NCBI RefSeq assembly: GCF_018812025.1
Contig: NC_063045.1
Location: 49,827,691 to 49,891,690 of the forward strand
Length of the DNA stretch: 64,000 bases
Reading direction: 5' to 3'
Source of the DNA: Megalobrama amblycephala
Taxonomy: Eukaryota; Chordata; Actinopteri; Cypriniformes; Xenocyprididae
The notes under the pieces: generated by a model
Seen by the model: only the letters and a program-made list of their open reading frames with translations
Told to the model about the DNA's origin: nothing
Database searches by the model: none
Part shown: positions 1 through 10,475 of the stretch, one piece after another
Position numbering within the stretch: position 1 is the first letter of the stretch
Layout: each line of letters begins with the position of its first letter
Made by a program: the position numbers and the translations under genes

Positions 1-1629
1 GCAGGCTCCTTTTTTGTACACCTGTCCCTCAAAATATCTCAACCACTGAAGAGGCTGAAAAACATCACATCTCTCTGCCAACTAAAAGCACTAAGGGGTC
101 CTTTTCGCACCCCTTTTTCCTGCCTGAGACATTGTTTTCTATCCTCGCACGCACGTCTGAGATGCCACCCGCTTTGAAACCGTGCTGCACAGATGCCGTG
201 AAATACATCTGAATCTCCAAACCGAAGCGTCACTAAATCCACATTATGGAGATCATCAGGCCTTTTGAACCAAATAGACACACACGCACACACTCACCCC
301 AATGAGAATTATTGAAAGGCCAAGAGATTGTGAGCTTTATCAGCGTGCAGAAGCCCGTAGCAGCCTCAAACTCGAGTCAAAAACTCCTAATTAAGCTGTC
401 TGCCTGGTGTCCCACCCCCTTCGCTAATCCTACTGAAGATAGAATTGATTAACGTTTCACCCGTGCAGTTATTCGTACTATAAAGGAAGAAATTAATTGG
501 AAAGGAAGAGTTTGGTGAACTCTGGATGCTCATCTGTTCAGCGGCTGAGTCAGTTTATTCAGGCTTGACTACAGCAACACTGACTCAAACAATGGATTAA
601 GTTTGGGTGAGCTAATGTTGCTAGATATTAAACGCTGCATCTTTTGTCTTTTACGCCCATTTTTATATGGTAATTACAAAAACATGATAAAATTATCTTT
701 ATAGTAGGCCTATTCATATTAACACATTCCACATTTATGAAAACAGGTAAAACGAAAGTGAGACATAGCGAATAGGTAGCTAATATTTCCAAACGTTTTT
801 GTTTTTTTATTTTCCCAGAAAATGCTTGTACAATTTTAAACGCGTTTGCTTAAGTGTATTTATTCATGAACTATAAATGTAAATGTTATTTCTCATTTGG
901 CTAGGTGAAACCTGTGTGCCATTTAGTCAAGGCGTTGGTTAGTAAATGATTTCAGTTATTTCAATATCCTTACAGCCGAAAAGTAACAAATCCTGCAACG
1001 ACACCGACCAAACAAATAAATATAGCAAACAACAGGATGAAAACGGCGAATTAGTGTCATGGTTTTTGCCACAAAATACGTTTTATTGCGTCCTGAAAGC
1101 GCATACTCTCTTGTGCTCTCTCTCTTTCAAACGTACACACGCACTGTATAGTACGGACACACACTCGCACAGAAACATTTTGTTAGCGATGCTCTGATGA
1201 ATTAATCAGTAATATAGTTTAGCAACTTAAAAGATACATGACTCACCAGCGAGGTAATATCTATACGGTCCTCGAGGTAGATAAACTTATAGTTTCGCTA
1301 TTAGTAGAGACACTGCTGTCGTGAGAGACAACTGTGCGGTTCTCAAGGTAGATAATCTTATTTCACTATTAGTAGACGCTAATTTACATATGCTTAGTCT
1401 CTCTCTCTCTCTCTCTCACTGCGCTAATCAACAGTATTATTCTGCTATCAAGGCTCAAGCTTCCGTTACTAGTTCTGAAATGACATTTTGGAATCAGAAA
1501 CAGCTTGAGATGAGAATCGTTAGAAATTAGTCCCACACAAAAGAGTGTTTTAAGGACAAAAACCTAACAAATGTCTTGAAATACAACACTGGAACAGTAT
1601 TTTGGAGGTGTGGTACCCGTAGTATAAGT
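1..1629. other. Intron sequence after exon 8, mostly unique
   Basis: No exon-like reading frame with flanking splice sites was recognised on either strand. The first 500 bases look unique, with balanced composition and homeodomain-type TAATTA cores (around 390 and 495), so they could hold a regulatory element. From about 650 the sequence is AT-rich. A short CT run lies at 1399-1418. Small open frames here are not convincing as genes. Confidence 0.4.
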
Positions 1630-1779
1630 GGAATAATTGACTCCGGGCCGTTGAATTCTTAGAATATAATGCACACCCGAGGTGTAACAGGCAGCCATTC
1701 TGCTTCATGTCGTGGCCGCATTACCACTTTGGGTGTGCATTATATTCTAAGAATTCAACGGCCCGGAGTCAATTATTCC
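1630..1779. repeat. Perfect 49-bp inverted repeat with 52-bp loop
   Basis: The left arm at 1630-1678 and right arm at 1731-1779 are perfect reverse complements over 49 bases, starting GGAATAATTGACTCCGGGCC. The 52-base spacer has no obvious symmetry. The perfection of the arms suggests a recent or actively maintained foldback (MITE-like) element. No target duplication could be assigned with confidence. It resembles a dispersed cyprinid palindromic repeat, but the family name is not certain. Confidence 0.85.
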
Positions 1780-2145
1780 TTATTTATATTAGTCTCTAAT
1801 AATTATAAATTATAAACTTATAAAATTATAAACTTATAAACCTTGCACTTGCTTACTTTAACACTTTGATGGGCAATCACAATTAGTATGTGCATTCACA
1901 ATCACCCATGTATGTTATTTTAAAATGTAATAAGGTACCTAGATTTAAATAAGATTCCTACCGTTACAGGCTACATGGTTTTCACAATGAGATTTTACCA
2001 TTTTACCCATATTAACCATACTTTCAATACAAAAAAATAACATTTGAAAAATATGCAATATGAAAATTACTTTCAAATAAAAGCATTTTCTTTATAAAAA
2101 AAGTACATCTTGAAAAAAGGGGGTCATCTTATAATCAGAGTCGTC
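1780..2145. other. AT-rich intron stretch without a gene
   Basis: Low-complexity, A+T-rich sequence that includes short repeats of the type TAAACTTATAAA near 1805-1850. Nothing gene-like is seen. Confidence 0.4.
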
Positions 2146-2895
2146 TTAGGCGTAGTCCACACGTACATGTGTATTTTAATAATCAGGTGTAATTTAATAA
2201 TTTAATTTTCCTCCTTCGTTTAAAAAACAAACAAACAACCTCATACACAGAAGCACAGTTTAAAAAAAAATCTCCGTCCACACAAAAACATGTTATGAAG
2301 TGCTGTCAAGAGCATGACAAACCAACAGGTGGCGATATAACCCTAACCGTGAAGCCATGTTGGCCAATCAAAGCCCTATTAGCACAGTTATTAGCAGCAA
2401 TATTTTGGCTATATCCGCCATTGCACAGACTCGCCTCATGTGAACAAAGGAGATAGTGGAGCGCAATCTGACGTCAAACAAAGGAGATAACAGTGCGCAC
2501 TCTGACGTCGCAACCAAAATCTCCGGTTTCACCGGCTACACGACAACACCCCACGTAGAAGGTGACGTTCTCGTGACCTTGCGCAACGTTCCCTAAAAGT
2601 TCTCTAAAGGTGACGACAATTCTGAACCTTTACAGAACATTCGGGAAGTTCCTAAAACATCCTCTTTTGGTAATGAAAGTGCTGTAGTTTAAGGTTCCTT
2701 ATATGACTTTTGGGGGACGTTCTCTTTTGGTTATTTTATGGTCAAAAAAGAATGTTACAAAGAGGACATTTGGGACATTAACAGAACGTTCCCACACGGT
2801 CCTCTGCTGGTCATTTAATAGCGTTCCCGATGTGAGTTTAGGGGGACGTTCTATTTTGGTTATTTTATAGTCGCACAATAACGTTACAAAGAGGA

Positions 2896-3282
2896 CATTT
2901 GGGAAGTTATCAGAACGTCCTATAGTAATAGTTCCCTAAACATTCCCAGAACGTCCTGAATGTTCCCTGAAGGTCCACCAAATAACGTTCCCAAAACCGT
3001 AAAAGAACTCCACATCGTGACCGTCTGAACATTCTGGGAATGTTACTAGGTAACAGGTTATCCTGAAGGAAATTTTATGTTCCCAGAACATTCTCAGAAC
3101 GTCCCCACTGGTGTTAAGGACGTTGTCTAGTAACGTTCCCAGTACGTTTAGAGACGGTCATGATGTGTAGTTCTTTTAAGGTTTGGGGGATGTTATTTGG
3201 TGGACCTTCAGGGAACATTCAGGATGTTCTGGGAATGTTTAGGGGACTATTACTATAGGACGTTCTGATAACTTCCCAAATG
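2896..3282. repeat. Foldback repeat, arms about 158 bp
   Basis: Arms at about 2896-3053 and 3122-3282 are near-perfect reverse complements, rich in the motif AACGTTCCCAGAACGT and close variants. A truncated third copy of the same arm lies at about 6208-6420, and looser copies extend upstream to about 2560. This is a MITE-like unit with no coding capacity. Confidence 0.8.
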
Positions 3283-3374
3283 GTTCAGAATTTTCGTCAC
3301 TTTTAGACAGAGATGGGTAGTCCAGGGGTCAGAGAGTAAAAGTCCTGCCATATTTTTATTCCACCCACTGAAGC

Positions 3375-4525
3375 ATTAATGAGCTAAATAAGCGATTAAT
3401 TGAGTTAATTGAGTGATGATTGACCATTATTGAAGACACCTGATGATAACAAGCAGAATCACCAAAGGAGAAAATCACAATTTTTAAGTTACCATCGTCG
3501 AGGTAAGGGTTCGTTTTAGTTGAGCTCTTGACCCTTGACTATTTAATATTAGATTTTGTTTAGGCAGTTTTAACTGCATTAAAACCAACACGACAAGCAA
3601 AGTTAAAAGATGATCAGGTGGTGTTGGTTATGTTTTCACACAATCATTATTTGATCTGAATCACTGAGCTCATTTAGAGCCCAATCTCTGAGTTAGATTT
3701 ACATTGATTACAGCAGCACTGTGATTCCACAGCAGAACTTAAAAAAAAATAAAAAAAAATTGTATTGTTAAAGTTGTTCTGATTTAAAAAAAAAAAAAAT
3801 AAAAAAATTTAAACACACAGACATCAAGAATCAGACTGTGAATCTCAACAATGGTGAGAATAATAAAGCATGTTGCAATGCATTCTGGGTGCCACCAATC
3901 AAAATTCATCCATGCCTCCCATCATGCATTGCTGCATGAATAAATTATGAGCTGAATTGTCTTAGTAATTTTCTTTATTCTCAATATTTAAATTTTGCTG
4001 TTTTTCTGTGACTTTTTAGTAGCTTGTTTTCTAATGTTCAGAGTTGATCTGTTTATCAAAATATGTTGCTTGTCACCGTTGTTGAGATTCATACGCTGAT
4101 TCTTGATGTCTGTGTGTGCCTAATTTTTATTTTTTTTTGTGATAAGGACAACTTTAAAAAATGTTTTTGTATTGTTAAAGCTGATCTTCTGCTGTAATCA
4201 ATAATGTGAATCTAACTCAGAGATTGGGCTCTAAATGAGTTCAGTGATTCAGATAAAAAAAATGATTGTGTGAAAACATAACCAACACCACCTGATCATC
4301 TTTTAACTTTGCTTGTCTGGTTGGTCTTAATGCAGTTAAAACTGCCCAAACAAAATCTAATACTAAAAAGTCAAGGGTCAAGAGCTCAACTAAAACGAAC
4401 CCTTACCTTGATGATGGTAACTTAAAAATTTTGATTTTCTCCTTTGGTGATTCTGCTTGTTATCATCAGGTGTCTTCAATAATGGTCAATCATCACTCAA
4501 TTAATCACTTATTTATCTCATTAAA
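3375..4525. repeat. Large foldback element, arms about 450-490 bp
   Basis: The sequence from about 3375 to 3866 is the imperfect reverse complement of about 4070 to 4525. Anchor pairs include GACACCTGATGATAACAAGC (near 3436) against its complement near 4455, and CAGGTGGTGTTGGTTATG (near 3616) against its complement near 4275. The centre is about 200 bases. The right end is interrupted exactly where another dispersed repeat begins (4523). It has no coding frame. Confidence 0.8.
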
Positions 4526-4908
4526 GGTGCCATCGAATTGAAAATTGAATTTACAATTCAGTACATGGAAATGACATACAGTGAGTCTCAATCTCCATTG
4601 TTTCCTCCTTATATAAATCTCATTTATTTAAAAGACCTCCGAAGAACAGGCAAATCTCAACATAACACCGACTGTTACGTAACAGTCGAGGTGTACACCC
4701 CCAATATTTGCATATGCCAGCCCATGATCTAGGCATTACACAAGGGCAGCCAGTATTAACGTCTGGATCTGTGCACAGCTGAATCATCAGACTAGGTAAG
4801 CAATCAAGGACAATGGTGAAAAATGGCAGATGGAGCGATAATAACTGACATGATCCATGATATCATGATATTTTTAGTGATATTTGTAAATTGTCTTTCT
4901 AAATGTTT
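4523..4908 (+). mobile_element. Dispersed repeat, copy A (pair with 60812-61221)
   Basis: Starts AAAGGTGCCATCGAATTG. It is about 90% identical by eye to 60812-61221 apart from small indels, including a deletion near its 5' end. Both copies keep the 20-base perfect palindrome at 4669-4688. Homology stops abruptly at 4908, so this copy is truncated. The termini recall hAT-like non-autonomous elements of cyprinids, but the class is not proven. Confidence 0.75.
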
Positions 4909-5004
4909 ACCCACCCCTGCTTTTAGAGAACTTTTAGGCAAAGTTGCGCAAGGTCACGTGGATGCCGCCTTCTACATGGGTGTTTTACAGAAAACGATAA
5001 AGTT

Positions 5005-5720
5005 TGAAGTCACCGAGCGTTTGCTTTAGATGGGCTCTTGATTCTTGACATTTTACCTTTAGATTTACTCTGGCTGCTTTAACTGTGTTTCCAAAGCATG
5101 CTTGTTATAACAAAAACCACAAGAGAATTTCTGATCAGATGAATTGGGTTATTTAATGATTGCGATTCACTGATCCTCTCCAGAGACTAAACTATGTGTA
5201 TTAACTGATAGTTTTGCATTCACACAGACATCACAAATCAGTGTATGAACCTCAACAATGGTGACAATAAAAGGCTCAATGTGACTTTAGTAGCTTGTTT
5301 TGTGATGTTCAGAGTTAATCTGTTTATCTGAAAATTGTCACCATTGTTGAGGTTCATACACAGAATCTTGATGCCTGTGTGAGTCTGAATGACACATGAT
5401 CCTGTCTGAATCATTTCTGCACAATGATAAAAACTTTCAAAATATCAAAGCAGGACAAGATTTTATGTATTATAGGACTACAACAAAAAATGAAGAAAAT
5501 ATTCAGAGATCAGTAAATAAGGCCACTGTATGATAGTAAAATCATCAACAATGAGCAACTAAATCCATTTGATCAGGTTTTTTTTCCCTCACAAATTTTT
5601 TTGCAACAAATGTGCATTAAAAACACACAGTTACAACAATTGGAGAAAATGTAAAATCAAAATGTCAAGCGTCAAGAGCCCAACTAAAGCAAGCCCTTAC
5701 CTCCGAAATGGTGACATTTA
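5005..5720. repeat. Foldback element related to the 3375-4525 unit
   Basis: Outer arms at about 5005-5055 and 5655-5720 and inner arms at about 5217-5275 and 5336-5392 pair as reverse complements (for example AACCTCAACAATGGTGACA against its complement). Internal phrases match the neighbouring 3375-4525 element, so the two belong to one family at different degrees of decay. Confidence 0.7.
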
Positions 5721-6584
5721 TAAATTTTGATAAAACATCAACACCTCATTAAGAAGATTTGAATGAAAGAAATAAAGTCAGAGTGGTTTGTAATAAGTGA
5801 AGATGCTGAGATCTAGAGAGATCTGTTAGAGTTTAATGTTCTGTTTCTGTTATCCGAGTTTTGTGAGGTTACCATTGTGCTGGAGAGTAGCGCCTGTGCT
5901 TCAGTCAGTGATGATCCAGAAACACTGATGTTCTGCAGCATGTTGCTTTATTTAAAGGCTGCAGTAACTGTGTAGTTGCTGGTGCAGTGATACAGCAGTT
6001 ACATTAGCTCATGCATGTGCTTTTGTCAGCTAATGACTTACTGCATGACATTTGCATTTTAAAGAAAAAGTTTCATAATATTAATCCAGGAATTACCTAT
6101 AAAGAGCTTTTTTTGTAAGACATTTAAGAAAAATTAGTTTTTGTTTGAACAGCCACTTTTGTTAGTCAATTTAGCTCTAATTTTCAATTCAATTTTTTGA
6201 CAAGGGCAGCAGGGACGTTCTGAGAACATTTCCAAATAAAGTGGTTCCCTAAACGTTCAGAGAACATCTTGAATGTTCTGTGAAGGTCCACCAAATAACG
6301 TCCCCCAAACCTTAAAAGAACTCCACATCATGACCGTCTCTGAACGTACGGGGAACGTTACTAGGCAACGTCCTTACCAGTGGGGACACTCTGAAAATGT
6401 TCTGGGAACGTAAAATTTCTGAAAATCTTTTCTGAAGAAGTTTCTGAAAATCTTCTCCCTGGCAGGGATTTTCAAAAATGTTCAGTTTCAGTGACCTGAT
6501 ACTGCGTTTACGTGTGGACAAACGGCCAAACTTCATAGAAAAAGCTGCGGTTTTGAAAATACCCGTGTTCATGTGGACAGGGTC

Positions 6585-6952
6585 TTATATTCGGAACAAT
6601 ATGGTAATCCTTGTTACATTATATGCACTTTGAGGTGCTATCATGATTATGATGGAATTGATGGTAAAATATCATGCCTCTTGTACTATTTCTGCCATAT
6701 TTGCGAAGAGTTTGTGAAAGTAAAGCTCCGTCATGTGACCAAACATTGAGAAACATGAAACTTTTGCTGCACTGACCAACAGAATTTCAGAGAATGCATT
6801 TGGAACTCCAATTCTCTGTATTATTCCAAAACCTCAAAAAGATCTTTCCATATCTGTCAAACGCTCCATCAGGTCTTTCTCTAGTGTGTAGGTGCCCTTA
6901 GGGAGAGATGGGAGAGAGATAGAGAAGAAGAAAGCATATTTTTCCCACTCAC
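6585..6952. other. Intron sequence immediately 3' of exon 8
   Basis: No repeat structure or coding signal is seen apart from a short GA-rich stretch at 6900-6935 next to the exon 8 donor. Confidence 0.4.
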
Positions 6953-7085
6953 AGCTTACTGTGACGATCTGAGTGGACTCCATTACATCGTTGTCAAGAA
7001 GGGAGCACTTGTACAAGCCACTGTCGTCTCGGGTAACGCCAGTCAGAGTGTAGACATCCTTGTCAGTCACCGTGACCTTCTTGCC
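6953..7085 (-). CDS. alcama: alcam exon 8 (presumed): second half of C2-1 Ig domain
   Basis: A 133-base exon beginning [18 protein letters not shown] and ending STQIVTVS plus one base. It contains the textbook Ig F-strand signature DDSGLYKC, which closes the disulphide of the third domain. The acceptor is TTGCCCTTTTCAG above 7085. Two donor choices exist: GTAAGC after ACA, or GTGAGTG seven bases later. I chose the second because it gives the better consensus and the phase-1 exit expected at the end of an Ig domain. No further alcam exon was recognised between this one and position 1, so the next intron is at least 6.9 kb. Confidence 0.93.
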
Positions 7086-7210
7086 CTGAAAAGGGCAAGA
7101 GAGAGAAAGAGATGGTGTAATTAACCTGTAGGGAAGGATACAGGGCAGACAGCAGGACCCTGGATGAAAGACTGGCATGGTTGCTGTGGACACGGCTGGC
7201 GATCTCTCAC

Positions 7211-7335
7211 CTTAATGTTGAAGTTGAAGCTGGTGGGAGGAGGGTTTCCGTCCGCCTGGCATTTCAGTGTCACGTTATCACCTTCCCTAATGGGGCTCTG
7301 AGAGATAACCTGTAGATTGACCTTCTCAGTGGGGT
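7211..7335 (-). CDS. alcama: alcam exon 7 (presumed): first half of C2-1 Ig domain
   Basis: A 125-base exon beginning [18 protein letters not shown] and ending [11 protein letters not shown] (41 whole codons after a split Tyr). It carries the B-strand cysteine of the third Ig domain in [12 protein letters not shown], preceded by an NVT sequon. Gly-Asn-Pro-Pro-Pro is the typical C2/I-set turn in ALCAM and its relatives BCAM and MCAM. The acceptor is CTCTTTCAG above 7335, with a good pyrimidine tract. The donor is ATTAAG|GTGAGAGATC below 7211. It enters in phase 1 and leaves in phase 0. The next intron is only 125 bases, so exons 7 and 8 form a compact pair. Confidence 0.95.
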
Positions 7336-8640
7336 CTGAAAGAGAAAGAAGGAGAGAAAACAAACATTAGGAAAAAACATGATGGTTGTCATTGCAGGGA
7401 TGCGGTGTGACTTTCCAACATGTAGCAAGCAACTAAAAAAACATTCTCTAAGACACCGCGCCATTCTGCAGACCCCAAGGGGCTTAAACGCCTTCATTTC
7501 CACAACCATTTGCAGTCTCTCATTCTCGCCCTCGTTTTCTCGCCCAGCAGCCACAGAGCATTTCACATCACATCTTCACCCTGAGGCACTGAACAAACCT
7601 CTCAGCATTCAGATAAGAGAGAGAGAGAGTGACGCTACAGCAGACTCGGTTACTGGCATTATGCCTGACAAGACCTAGAAAAAAAATCATCAAATTGAGC
7701 CTGGCTACCAGCTGAGACCTTCAATTCAAGGTTCAGGACTCAAGAGATGGCTTCATATACTGGGTGATGTACAGATACGCAGATACCCGTGAATACGGAC
7801 ACCTCAAACCAGCTGTAAAATCAAGCAAATAATGCATCAAAGCACTAGAAACAGCACGTGTCACATCTCGGGAAGAGAAAAAGCCCCAGTGCTTGACTAC
7901 CATCCCAATCCCAATTTGTTTTCATCTCTGGGCTAATAAGGCAGATCCGCCTCTAGGGGGTGCTGGTTTGTGTACAAGTGGCCTGAATCTACTGGCACAA
8001 TAAATAACATCTTACCTGAATTGAATTTGAAGATATAAAAAGACCACGAAATAATACATAAGATGATGCAAAAAAAGCTCATACTGGTACTTTCCATAAA
8101 TAAAATAACAGGTTCTGTAAATAGACATCTTTTTATTGTCTTTTCTGGCTGTATACAAACAACATACAGCTTAACTAGGGCAGTCTGAATGACTGTTATG
8201 CATCCCTTTTTTTTTTAGACACAAATAATAATAAATAACATTGGCTCTTGGCTGATAAATTGCTTGTGATATTCTTCATTTGTAAGTCACTTTGGGAAAA
8301 AAAAACAGCTAAATTGCTAAATGTAATATATTGGCTTTTAATAATAATACAAGAATCAAAAAAGAAATCAATTATTTGGTTTATCTGGGTCCTCTTCAAG
8401 CAAATATCCGTACCCGTGTCAAAAACCTAGGTGTTTTCGAAAAAAGACGGAGCATATCTCGCCTATCTTTTGCTCTTCTTCAATGGCTACTGCTGCGATA
8501 CACAACTGATTTCAAGATTTTAGTTTTTGCCTGTCACATTTGAATTCTCTGCTAAATGAGTTTATTCTCATGAATAATATGGAGAAACTGATGACGTAAA
8601 TGCATACTCTCCAGCCACAGCAGCCAATAACCACTCCGAA
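7336..8640. other. Intron 6 (3' part), no gene
   Basis: Unique-looking sequence with a short GA run near 7616-7630. The open frame at 7379-7678 (plus) overlaps the region antisense to the intron, has no recognisable domain and no splice context, and is not called as a gene. Confidence 0.4.
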
Positions 8641-8680
8641 TTAACGCATATACCTCACTTTTCGTGACGTCGGTCAAAGA

Positions 8681-9014
8681 CTATAGACCTTATTTACCAG
8701 AGAAACAAGCGCGCCGCCATCTTTATAAAATTGTCTTTGAACTTCCGTTTTGCGGTAGCTCTGTACATTTCTATGGCATCGCTGTCAAAGAATAATTAGT
8801 TGGTTAAGTGGATTTACTTGTTGTAGAGTTAATGAAAGTTATCATGAGCATTGTTATGTTTAAAGCAGATGTCTTAACAAATGTCAGTAGGTCGGGAAGA
8901 TTTTAAAACGAGCAGTTCATTCATAAATGTAATATCGCTGTGGAAATACAAACCGGAAGTCAAAAGACAACGAGCGCAACGCTGAAAAGGGGCGGGGCTA
9001 CATAAGGTCTATAG
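8681..9014. mobile_element. MITE with 13-bp perfect terminal inverted repeats
   Basis: Termini CTATAGACCTTAT (8681-8693) and ATAAGGTCTATAG (9002-9014) are perfect inverted repeats around a 334-base unit with no coding frame. The interior is relatively CpG-rich. A related element with termini ATAGACCCCTTAA lies at 20869-21693. Likely a PIF/Harbinger- or hAT-type derivative; the class is not proven. Confidence 0.75.
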
Positions 9015-9582
9015 AATAACACAAGATGCGTCACTCGTATTGTTTTGAATGGGAGAAAGTGCAACGCGCAATATGGCCTTCTAAATAAGAGCCAGTCGCC
9101 GATTGGTAAAATCATCGCGTCACTGCAGCGGCCGTTAGAAGCTCTGGTTCCTATAGAAACAGTCAGACGCGCGCCTCTGAAATGAGACGCGAGACGTGCA
9201 TTTAGGACTGCGTGTGCGCATTAGCTTGATACAGCCTGAAAAATAGCGAAAAATTTTTTGTCATGATTTTAGCGTTTAGAAACAAAATTTATGAGACAGT
9301 TGTTGTCAGATATCATTGGTGATTTCAAATATGAAATTTAATCGAAAGCTTGGAAAACAGCTTCGGAGAATTTTGGCCGCCGAGTGAAATGACTTTTCTT
9401 AAAGGGACTTTGCTTTGGTTCAATTTTGCTTTTTAAACTGGAAGAATGAAATCGCTCGGAAAAAATAAAAAAAACTTTTTAATAATGAACTTAATGAGAG
9501 TTATTGTTGTGTTCATTGATGTGCAACCTGTACATATCTGTTAACATCTCAGAAAATGTGTTTTAGGGTTTCGTGACCATTT
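9015..9582. other. CpG-richer, repeat-like intron stretch
   Basis: Contains many CG dinucleotides around 9060-9220, unlike the surrounding intron, and phrases I associate with dispersed cyprinid repeats. No inverted termini could be pinned down. No gene is seen. Confidence 0.35.
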
Positions 9583-9830
9583 AAAGCCTTACATGGGCTT
9601 GCTCCTACTTGCATATCAGATCCTGTAAGCCTCCATTCTTCTCGGAGATCGCACAGATCATCTTCCCAGCTGCTGCTCCAAATTGTTCCAAAATCACGAT
9701 TAAAAACGAGGCGACCGGGTTTTTTCAGTATGTTTTGGAATGCCTTAAATCTCTCTATCAGATGCTCCCTACACTATCTGCATTTAAAGCATCTCTTAAA
9801 ATGTATCTTTTCTTTTAGGCTTATTCATAA
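9583..9830 (+). pseudogene. 3' end of a decayed non-LTR retrotransposon (L2/CR1-like)
   Basis: Translating across two frames gives fragments such as KALHGLAP, FWNALNLSIRCS and FKASLKMYLFF. These match the conserved C-terminal tail of reverse-transcriptase proteins from fish L2/Rex1-type LINEs, which typically read LWNALPLSIR then FKSLLKTHLF. Frame changes at about 9680-9740 show it is inactive. Only about the last 80 codons remain, as expected from 5' truncation during target-primed reverse transcription. A T-rich tract follows at 9937-9957. It lies antisense to alcam within an intron. Confidence 0.7.
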
Positions 9831-10063
9831 CTTGGTTACATTAGTATTTTTTAAGTTTTTATTTCATTGTGAGGTGTTGCTCTGTATTATGTTTATACAT
9901 AAAATAAAATAATTTAAACCAGTTATCATTTGTTCATTTTTTTTTTTTTTTTTTTTTGCAGGATGATGCAAAAATGTGTGTTGTGCACCACTTGGATAAG
10001 TGTTCATATCATTTTAAGGCGCTATATATAAATTTTGACCATGCATTTGATTAAACAAAACTG

Positions 10064-10290
10064 ACAAGACATTTATAATGTTACAAAATTATCTCTACTT
10101 CAAATAAACGCTGCTCTTTTGATCTTCATAATAATAAAAAATCCTGAAAAAAATTTATCACGGTTTCCACAAAAAATATCAAGCATCACAACTGTTTTAA
10201 TACTGACTGATATAATTATAAGACATGTTTTTTGAGCACCAAATCAGCATATTAGAAAGATTTCTGAAAGATCATGTGAGACTGAAGAAG
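10064..10290. mobile_element. Fragment of the Tc1/mariner-like non-autonomous family
   Basis: The stretch from AAGACATTTATAATGTTACA (near 10064) to GATCATGTGAGACTGAAGA (ending near 10290) matches the inner/right half of the elements at 30675-31620 and 49028-49976, with more divergence than those two show from each other. It lies inside the alcam intron and ends about 12 bases from the exon 6 donor. Confidence 0.75.
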
Positions 10291-10301
10291 TGAATACTTA
10301 C

Positions 10302-10475
10302 AGTGAATTGGGAAGGTCTCTGCTGCTGAAACCTGGTCGGGGCCCATCTCATGCTTTGCTGTGCAGGTGAACTGTGATGTCACATCCTCTTTCCTGGCTG
10401 TGTACTTCAGTCTGGAAGAGGTGCTGGACAGACCTGTGACTGGGTCCTTGGTGACAGCAGATGTGATAATGATCG
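10302..10475 (-). CDS. alcama: alcam exon 6 (presumed): C-terminal part of V2
   Basis: A 174-base exon, phase 1 in and phase 1 out. It starts [14 protein letters not shown], continues [16 protein letters not shown], and ends AAETFPIH plus one base. The F-strand cysteine lies in [12 protein letters not shown], completing the second V-type domain. The acceptor is GTGACTGCAG above 10475. The donor is CACT|GTAAGTATTC, a strong consensus. The first base of the exon pair completes the Thr of the NKT sequon started in exon 5, and the last base completes a Tyr with exon 7. A remnant of a dispersed DNA transposon ends about 12 bases into the following intron (see findings), so the intact donor is notable. 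Confidence 0.95.

Larger units (their letters stand above)
2146..6584. mobile_element. Composite nest of foldback DNA transposons
   Basis: The outer ends look like matching inverted termini: near 2150 the sequence GTCCACACGTACATGTGTAT, and near 6560-6584 its approximate reverse complement ending CATGTGGACAGGGTC. Between them lie several further inverted-repeat units, listed separately. The simplest reading is one non-autonomous DNA transposon split by later insertions. No transposase frame is visible, so all members are non-autonomous. Exact borders of the outer element are uncertain by tens of bases. Confidence 0.6.

Noticed and set aside
6312..6572. 86-codon minus-strand open frame considered as a further alcam exon
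   Set aside because: The peptide derives from transposon termini (2146-6584 nest) and bears no Ig features.
6953..6960. Alternative donor GTAAGC for exon 8
   Set aside because: Weaker consensus than GTGAGTG seven bases on, and it would end the exon in phase 0 inside the last beta strand, against the phase-1 domain boundary pattern.
8640..9400. CpG-richer interval considered as a promoter or CpG island
   Set aside because: The CpG content coincides with a MITE and adjoining repeat-like sequence, and no exon or start site follows it on either strand.
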